In this document: in pieces, positions 43,358 through 49,092 of the stretch
Layout: each line of letters starts with the position of its first letter
How positions within the stretch are numbered: the first letter of the stretch is position 1
Assembly: GCA_013306675.1 (NCBI GenBank)
Contig: JABLUY010000263.1
Location: forward strand, 1 to 49,092
From: Thraustochytrium sp. TN22
Taxonomy: Eukaryota > Sar > Bigyra > Thraustochytrida > Thraustochytriidae
Reading direction: 5' to 3'
Length of the DNA: 49,092 nucleotides
The notes under the pieces: model-generated
The model's input: the letters and a program-made list of their open reading frames with translations, nothing else
What the model was told of the DNA's origin: nothing
The model's database searches: none
Made by a program: the position numbers and the translations under genes

Positions 43358-45247
43358 CTACTTCTTGTTGCGGCCGCGGGCAGTCTTACCAGCGACGAGG
43401 GAAGCGGAGGAGGGCGCAGACGCCATGGCGGCCGAGGCGGAGAAGCCAGTCCCGCCGTTGTGCGACTTGCGCTGCTGCTTACGCTTAGCCTTTTTCTCGT
43501 GCGTGGAGATAATGGTCTGCGAGGCCTTCTTGATGCGGTCGCGCGTGAGCTCCTCCTCGCCGTCGTCGTCCAAGGGCATGTCGAGCGAGTCCGTGTCGGA
43601 GTCGGCATCCTTGGCCTCCATGACGCCGTTGGCACCCAAGGCGGCGCCAGTGGCGGCACTGGCGCCCAGGGAGGCGGCGGCGGCGCTGGCGCCGTTGGCA
43701 CCGATGGCGTTGGCAGCGACGGCGGCGTTGGGGCGCGCCAAAAGGTTGTCGTCGCTGGCTTCGGGCAGCATGACGCGCTGGTTGAAAGGGCGGCTGGCAA
43801 CGACCTCCTGGTCGTCGAGCGCGTCCAGGAGGGCGGCACGCATTTGCTGCTGTGCCTCCGGGTCGCTGTCCTGATTGATGCGGTTGAGAATCCCGCAGAG
43901 TGTGTTCTCGCAGGTGAGCAAGACGTCGACGACGGTGTCGTCGTTGAGCACAATGTGCTTGGCGTCCTGCTGCACGCCCTCGAGCTTATCGGCAAGGTGG
44001 CTGATGCCTGCCTTGACGGAAATGAGGATCTTGGCGAGGCGCTCGAAGCGCAGGCGCGCGCGCTCGAGCTTGGCGACGGCCTGTGCCAGGCGCTCCTCGT
44101 GCTCGTCGACGAACTTGCGACGGTTGCCGCCGCTGGCGCCGCTGTATTTGATCTCCTCCACGCGCGCCAGGAGCTTCTGCTTCTCGGCCTGCAGCGCCTC
44201 GAGGCGCTGCTGGTTCTCACGCGTGAGGTCGTTGAGGTTGCGCGTGGTGGACTCTTGAGAGATGAGCTTCTGGATGACCTCATTGACGTCGCTGACGCCC
44301 GTGGACGCCTTGATCTTCTGAAATGCCTCCTCGTAGATGCTGATCTTCTCCTTTTGCTGGCGCGAGTCCTCCACCATGCGCGACTGCGTGAGCGAGTTGA
44401 GCGCCGCGGTAGCCTTGAGGTTCTTCTCCTCCTGCTCCGACAGGTCGCCGTTCACCTTGGCGATGATCTCGTTGCGCATCTGCTCGCGCTTCTCGAGCCG
44501 CGAGACCACGTCGCTCTTGACGCTCACCAGCTCCTGCTTGGCCTTGAGTTCCCGCTCGCGGGACTTGCGCGCGTCCGTCAGCGCCGCGCGCGCGCGCTCC
44601 AGGTCCTGACCCGCCACGTCCTTGGCATGGCTCGCGTCCCCGGACAGCAGCACCAGTTCTTCGTGGTCGCTCTCCTTTGCCCTGAGCGTACGCTCGATGG
44701 CTTGCAGCTGCACGTCGAAGGAGACGCGCTCCTCCTTGAGCCGCTTCACAATCTGCTCGTACGTGCTACGGATGCTCTGCGCCTCGTTGTACTTGATAAT
44801 GCTCTTGTCCAGCCGGTTCTCCAGCGCGCGGATCTTGCGCGTCTCTGGACTCTCTTCCTCCGTCGGTCGCTTCGCCTCCAGCTCCAGCGCCGATGCCTCG
44901 TCGCGTAGCCGGCGCAGCTCGTGCCGCCGCGCCTCCACCGACGCCCTCAGCGCGTCGTGGTTCTTGCGCAAAGTCATCACGTGCTTCTCGAGCGTGCGCA
45001 CCTCCTTGTCCGTCGCCAGCTCGCCGTTCGCGCGCGACGCCGTCCGCGCTTGCTTCTGCACCGTCGCTAGCTTTTTGCGCAGACCCTTGTTGCCGTCCCT
45101 GAGCCCGGCGATCAGCTTCTTGTTCTCCTTCATGGTCACCATGGACATCTCATAGTACGCCTGCCGATCGCCCGACAGCAGCTGAAACTTGTTGCGCAGG
45201 TCATTCAGCTCCGCCTCCGTCACCGTGCTCGTCTCCATCGCCATCAT
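43358..45247 (-). CDS. ODAD3: outer dynein arm docking coiled-coil protein, ODAD3/CCDC151 (ODA10) type
   Basis: A 629-residue, mostly coiled-coil protein predicted to help assemble or dock outer dynein arms on flagellar doublet microtubules. Family-like segments: ELNDLRNKFQLLSGDRQAYYE near the N-terminus (known family: ...LLEGDRKAYYE), RKIRALENRLDKSIIKYNEA in the middle, and FQKIKASTGVSDVNEVIQK, then NQQRLEALQAEKQKLLARVE followed by KYSG, which ODAD3 proteins also carry. Coiled coil spans about 10-430. A less ordered Ala/Gly/Asn-rich and acidic region (about 500-580; DSDTDSLDMPLDDDGEEE) and a basic tail (GKTARGRNKK) follow. ATG 45247 begins MMAMETSTV; the longer open frame upstream starts with GTG. 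The gene implies a motile flagellated stage. Confidence is limited because coiled coils align easily, but the GDR-AYYE and KYSG motifs are specific. Confidence 0.8.
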   Translation of the reverse strand: MMAMETSTVTEAELNDLRNKFQLLSGDRQAYYEMSMVTMKENKKLIAGLRDGNKGLRKKLATVQKQARTASRANGELATDKEVRTLEKHVMTLRKNHDALRASVEARRHELRRLRDEASALELEAKRPTEEESPETRKIRALENRLDKSIIKYNEAQSIRSTYEQIVKRLKEERVSFDVQLQAIERTLRAKESDHEELVLLSGDASHAKDVAGQDLERARAALTDARKSRERELKAKQELVSVKSDVVSRLEKREQMRNEIIAKVNGDLSEQEEKNLKATAALNSLTQSRMVEDSRQQKEKISIYEEAFQKIKASTGVSDVNEVIQKLISQESTTRNLNDLTRENQQRLEALQAEKQKLLARVEEIKYSGASGGNRRKFVDEHEERLAQAVAKLERARLRFERLAKILISVKAGISHLADKLEGVQQDAKHIVLNDDTVVDVLLTCENTLCGILNRINQDSDPEAQQQMRAALLDALDDQEVVASRPFNQRVMLPEASDDNLLARPNAAVAANAIGANGASAAAASLGASAATGAALGANGVMEAKDADSDTDSLDMPLDDDGEEELTRDRIKKASQTIISTHEKKAKRKQQRKSHNGGTGFSASAAMASAPSSASLVAGKTARGRNKK

Positions 45248-46274
45248 TGCTGCCGCGCCGCCACTGCGCGCTGGCCTCTGCAGCCGAGCCACACGACTGC
45301 GACCGCAACCGCGACCGCAACTGCGAGTCCACCTCACCTCGTGCCCCGAGCGGCCGCGCCCTCAGCTCTCCGCCGCCAGCGGAGAGATGCCCACGACGCT
45401 CGCGCTGCGCGGCGAGGGCAAGACTGTTATTATGCTTGTGGACGCTGGAGCGCTGCCGTGCTCACCGTGCTGCCCTCTCTCTCTCGCGCGCGCGCGATTC
45501 ATTCCATTCATCGTGCAAGACATGCCGCGCGGTCTGCACGCCGCACGGAGCCGACCAACGGATAGTCAGTCACCCGGGCCGACGGGTGTCGTGCGACCGG
45601 CGCCCTCCGCCGAGTCTCGGAGTCCCGGGCCGAGTCAGTCACTGCTCTGGCTGGCCGGCGGCCGCCACTGCCACTGGCAGTGGCAGCGACTGGCGAGTCT
45701 GCTACTCACAATCAGCTCAGGAGAGCCTCCGAGTCCTGCCAGTGGGCTGCAATGGCGGCTGCTGGGCATGGACTAACAGTAGGCGTCTTGGAGGAGTCCT
45801 TCGGATGCGAGGTTGCCGTGCTTGATGTAAACCGCAAGCGACGACAACCTCACATCGGCAGAAGACGACAACACACTGGCAACACCATTTTATTTGCGCA
45901 AGTCACGCATTCGGCGACCTTTGCTTGCGTTCTTTGGACCGCCCTGCGATTCCATTTCCGCGCAGCACTTTCTATTTTCTTGCGCCGCTTTGCGTCACCA
46001 CGCTTCGACCTGCGCAGCGCGCGGCGGACGGAGCAAACGACACCCCTGGTGCCTTGGTGTTGCCACCTTCATCAAATTTACCTCACGACCATTACAATGA
46101 TGCGCACGGCACGTGCGAGGGAACGCTGGAACTGCAAATGGCCGTCGCGGCCGCCGCTCGCGGCCCCACGGCGCTCGCACGGGCAGAGCGAGAGCTGCAG
46201 CGCGAGCGCGGCAGGGCAACTTCAAGGCAACGCGGCGCGGCAGCACGCGGCGAGGCGTAGTGAGCCAAGAGCGC
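45248..46274. other. divergent spacer between ODAD3-like and GNAT genes
   Basis: About 1 kb with two outward promoters. Composition falls to moderate GC between about 45830 and 46110. An alternating CTCTCTCTCGCGCGCGCG tract lies near 45475-45495. No gene recognised; an alternative upstream start for the GNAT protein would need a splice. Confidence 0.45.
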
Positions 46275-47114
46275 ATGGTGTGCGGCACTGCCGAGCAGTC
46301 GCTGGGGGCGCTCTGGAGCGCCAACGTGGGCGCCGACAATGCGTGGGGCGTGCAGCTGCTCGACGTGGGCAACAAGCTCGTGCAGGAGGAGGTGCAGGAT
46401 GTGATGAGCAGGTCGTTCGCAGGCACAACCACGACGGCGCCGGAGGGCGGCATGGACTACGTCTTCGGCGAGGAGACACGCAGCGGGCCGCTGTACGGGC
46501 CGCTGGAGGGCCCACCGGCGCAAGGCCGCGTGGAGGGCCTCCGATGGGTCGCGCGCTTCGCCATGGGCCTTGCGCGCAGCGCCGGCCTCGTGCTCGGGCT
46601 GCGCGACGAAGGTGGCAAGCTGCTGGGCGTCGTCATCACGCTGGATCGGCGCGGGCGACCGGGCTGGTTGCGGCGCACGTATCGCTTCGTTTCGGCCGCC
46701 ATGGCCGCGGGCGGCAACCCGCCCTGGGAGACAGGCGCCTACGGGCTCTCTCCGGACGTGCGCACGCGCATGAACGGCATACTCGAGGCGAGCAAGAAGC
46801 ACCCACGCTCCCCGCACCTCTACGTGTACGTCGTCGCCGTGGACCCGGAGGCGCAGGGTCAAAGCGTGGGGAGGCGCATGATGGACGCGCTCAACGCGCT
46901 CTGCGACGCCGCGCAGCTTGATGCCTTCTTGGAAGCCACGGGCGACCGCAATCGCGCGGTTTACGAGCGCGCTGGGTACGTGGTGAGTGAGAACATCTCG
47001 CGGATTGAGGTGCAGCCGGGTCGCCTCGCTCCCTTCGAGCCGCCCGGTGGCTTTAACCTCATGCTCCGACGTGCCCATCGTCATGGCTTGTCCAACGAGA
47101 CCAGGGCGGCGTGA
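46275..47114 (+). CDS. GNAT-family N-acetyltransferase
   Basis: A 279-residue protein whose C-terminal half is a GNAT fold: strand HLYVYVVAVDPEAQGQSVGRRMM contains the acetyl-CoA pyrophosphate-binding loop (Q/R-x-x-G-x-G/A type, here QGQSVG), followed by DAFLEATGDRNRAVYERAGY, typical of strands beta-6/7. The N-terminal part (VQEEVQDVMSRSFAGT..., residues 30-150) fits the substrate-side half of this family. The acceptor substrate cannot be predicted. ATG 46275 is the first in-frame ATG; the open frame continues 54 codons upstream to a GTG with low-complexity Arg-rich sequence, so an upstream exon is possible but not needed. No targeting signal or TM segment seen. Confidence 0.82.
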   Translation: MVCGTAEQSLGALWSANVGADNAWGVQLLDVGNKLVQEEVQDVMSRSFAGTTTTAPEGGMDYVFGEETRSGPLYGPLEGPPAQGRVEGLRWVARFAMGLARSAGLVLGLRDEGGKLLGVVITLDRRGRPGWLRRTYRFVSAAMAAGGNPPWETGAYGLSPDVRTRMNGILEASKKHPRSPHLYVYVVAVDPEAQGQSVGRRMMDALNALCDAAQLDAFLEATGDRNRAVYERAGYVVSENISRIEVQPGRLAPFEPPGGFNLMLRRAHRHGLSNETRAA

Positions 47115-47154
47115 CCGACTCGAATGTGCGTGAGCCTCCTGAGCAAGGAACATT

Positions 47155-47187
47155 CATACATACATACATACATACATACATACATAC
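47155..47187. repeat. (CATA)n tetranucleotide microsatellite
   Basis: About eight CATA units in the spacer after the GNAT gene, followed by GGTGGTGATGGTGGTGG. It is one of the few AT-containing simple repeats in the window. Confidence 0.93.
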
Positions 47188-47324
47188 GGTGGTGATGGTG
47201 GTGGTACAGTACTTATCTAGCTAGCTAGGTCTCGAGCTGTGAGACGACGAGGCCGGCTGCCCCGCTAGAGCAGCCACGGCCGGCGCGCAAGGCCCCACGC
47301 TCGTCACGCAACGGCGGCCCTCAC

Positions 47325-47543
47325 TCAGGACGCCTCCATGGAGCGCAAGAAGAGCTTGGCGTTGAGGCACTTGTCCCAGACCTTGCGCTCCGCAAAGGTC
47401 TCCCGCTCGCAGCCGAGCTTCTCGTACAGCGCCTTGACGTCGCGCTGCGCGTCCTCCACAGCCAGCTTGGCCGGGTTCTGCGCCAGATGCTGCAGGGCGT
47501 CCAGCTCCTGCAGCACCGCGCTCTGCTCCGCCTTGGCCGGCAT
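47325..47543 (-). CDS. hypothetical 72-residue protein
   Basis: A small acidic/basic helical protein beginning MPAKAEQSAVLQELDALQHL and ending AKLFLRSMEAS. Unlike neighbouring shadow frames it has a balanced composition, with Lys, Phe, Tyr, Trp and two Cys (LGCERETFAERKVWDKCLNAK), and the ATG at 47543 sits in AGGATGCCG. No TM segment or known motif. I do not recognise the family; it may be a complete small protein (for example a mitochondrial or complex-assembly subunit) or the last exon of a spliced gene. It is convergent with the GNAT gene, with a 210-bp spacer containing the CATA repeat. Confidence 0.5.
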   Translation of the reverse strand: MPAKAEQSAVLQELDALQHLAQNPAKLAVEDAQRDVKALYEKLGCERETFAERKVWDKCLNAKLFLRSMEAS

Positions 47544-48989
47544 CCTGCTCAGGTGCTGCGGGTCGAGTCGAGGCGAGGCGAGGCGAGGCGAGCGACAACT
47601 TCAACCCCAGCAGCTCCGAGTCACCAATAGCGCTTTGCTGCCGCCGAGGGGCCTCGGACGCCGCGCCGCGCTGCGCGCGCTTCACTGGCAGGTTCTTGCG
47701 CCGCATCCGAGTGACGTTGCCCACGAGATTGGCCGTCCTGGGCGACTCGCTCTCTGCCCGTCTTGCGTTGGCGCCGTCCTGCTTTCATCCCGGCAGCACC
47801 GGCCGCGAAGGGTGCTTATTGGGAGTACGGACCTCGGCTGTGACGTCGCGCGTTTGGACCTTTTTGGAGAGGCCTATTCGGCGGCGTTCTCACGTGCGCG
47901 CACGTGCCGCACACCTACTCGCGTCCTTGCCTTGCGTCGTGCCTTGGCCTCTGTGCAGGAGTGCTCGGACTTGGCCTTTTCACCAGTGAGAGTCTGTAGC
48001 TCGAGCCGTCGTTGTCCTGATGTGGTCAGGCGGTGGCTGGCTGGCTGGCTCGTGGTCACGATAGTGAGCGTCGCGCGAGGGAGTGTTGTCCGCCTGGCCA
48101 GCTTGCTCTTGGCCAAGTACGTTCGACACTAAAAAACGTTCAAGTTTGAGTCCTGAGCGCGTCCTCCGCCACGGAGATTTTCGACGCCTAACGTTCGCCT
48201 CAGCGTCGTCTCAGCACCTTGCCCCGATTTCACCTTCTCTCGAACACTCTCCTAATAAACATTGGCCGTTTGATCGCTTCGCAAGCTCTGTTGATCTCAA
48301 AAGTCGTCTTGACCCTACATGACGACGTTCGGCTGCACGCCACCTGGCTGCAACCGCAACCGCAAATGCAGCCTAGCCGACTTCAACGACTTCAACTCTC
48401 CTCCTGTTTCCCCTCTCACGCTGTTCGGGTCCTCGCGCGGACCCGTGCGAGTCGATCGAGCACCCCGAGGGCGTCATCGTTGGCGGGACTGGACGGGAGT
48501 CATGCGGTGCATTGCCGTGCAGCGCAGCCTGATCAGAGCGCTGCCGCCAGCGTAGGCAAGCTCATCACTAGCTCGCTAGAGCTCGCTCGCTCGCTCGCTC
48601 TAGCTAGCTAGCTAGAGCTAGGCCTGAGTTAGCTCGCTCTGCTCCTCCGTCCCACTTCAACAACCCCTGCAGGCTGGCGGCCTCGGAAACCGTGGGTCCC
48701 GAGGGCCGGTCCTCCGCCGCGGCGCTGCCCCCCGGCGCCAGCCGGCGCGGCCTCCTTCGCTCTCCGTTCTTGCCGAAGTTGCCGTGCCTGCTGTTGCACT
48801 TGCTGTTGCAGGTTGCTGGCAGTTCGCGCTCCCGCGCCGCGCTTGATCGCCGATTGATCGACGCTCGTTGCGCATCGATGACCTCCACGCAGGCGCGCTG
48901 CGACTCCCTCGCCGCCCCCGCCTGCATGTAGCTATGCTACTAGTAGGCGCGCCTCATCTCAGCTACGCGCCGACGAGGAGACGGCCGCG
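47544..48989. other. right-hand spacer with CTAG/GCTC repeats
   Basis: About 1.4 kb with a GAGGC pentanucleotide run (47570-47592) next to the small-protein start, and a GCTC run followed by TAGCTAGCTAGCTAG (48579-48620). An ATG-started frame at 48319-48555 (MTTFGCTPPGCNRNRKCS...) has unremarkable composition and no domain, so it is not called. No RNA gene recognised. Confidence 0.45.
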
Positions 48990-49042
48990 ATGGTGCAGCG
49001 CGGCGGCGCGGCGGGCAGGACCGGTTCGCGCGCGGGTCGGCA

Positions 49043-49092
<50 letters not shown>
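48990..49092 (+). CDS. possible 5' end of a gene running off the window
   Basis: An ATG at 48990 (GCCGCGATGGTG) opens a frame beginning MVQRGGAAGRTGSRAGRQ, followed by a poly-Ala run encoded by (GCG)n to the window edge. No domain is visible in 34 codons. It may equally be non-coding GC-rich DNA with a GGC microsatellite. Confidence 0.25.
49043..49092. repeat. (GGC)n trinucleotide microsatellite at window edge
   Basis: At least 16 GGC units running off the end of the window; in the frame of ATG 48990 they would encode poly-Ala. Confidence 0.92.

Noticed and set aside
48319-48555. An ATG-started 78-codon plus-strand frame (MTTFGCTPPGCNRNRK...).
   Set aside because: Composition is not convincing, there is no motif, and the second half runs into GC-driven Arg-rich sequence; it could be an exon but cannot be supported.

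Overview
The window looks like nuclear DNA of a GC-rich, flagellated, gene-dense protist. Open frames are long and apparently intronless, codon third positions are strongly G/C, and flanking DNA is full of simple repeats. Recognisable genes are eukaryotic: an ESCRT-III Snf7/CHMP4 subunit, Arp2, a p97-adaptor UBX protein, an outer-dynein-arm docking coiled coil (ODAD3/ODA10 type), a membrane nucleotide cyclase and several secreted modular proteins. A stramenopile such as a labyrinthulomycete (thraustochytrid) would fit the intron-poor layout, dynein-arm gene and secreted VWA/Apple proteins. That assignment is inference; no rRNA or organelle marker is present.

Layout. 0.5-3.4 kb: CHMP4-like ESCRT-III and ATP sulfurylase (+). 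3.7-10.8 kb: a 1211-residue class III cyclase and an EGF-like seven-transmembrane protein (-), with a 2.3 kb repeat-bearing spacer between them. 10.8-14.5 kb: a spacer with three different pentanucleotide microsatellites. 14.5-21.0 kb: two tandem paralogues, secreted Cys-rich/VWD-like proteins ending in a VWA domain (+). 21.4-26.8 kb: a coiled-coil protein (-), Arp2 (+) and soluble inorganic pyrophosphatase (-). 28.4-34.5 kb: a TUG/ASPL-like UBX protein carrying a PUB-like domain (+), a small three-TM protein (-) and a TPR-G3E GTPase with a His-rich loop (+). 34.8-37.5 kb: a secreted VWA protein with five Apple/PAN-like modules (-). 37.5-41.1 kb: a gene-poor spacer with tandem duplications. 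41.1-47.5 kb: a PrpF-family isomerase (-), ODAD3-like protein (-), GNAT acetyltransferase (+) and a 72-residue protein (-). The right edge may hold the start of one more gene.

How the genes relate. This is not an operon. ATP sulfurylase makes APS and PPi, and pyrophosphatase removes PPi, so they are biochemically linked but not adjacent. Three secreted VWA proteins within 23 kb suggest a local cell-surface or matrix gene neighbourhood. Arp2, ESCRT-III, the UBX adaptor and the dynein docking factor are general cell machinery. The least ordinary proteins are the TPR-G3E fusion, the cyclase with guanylyl-type purine-contact residues, the TUG-like protein with a PUB domain, and the EGF-7TM protein.

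Start codons were chosen as ATG throughout. Several longer open frames begin with GTG and were trimmed to the first credible ATG. Residue numbers count from the chosen ATG.
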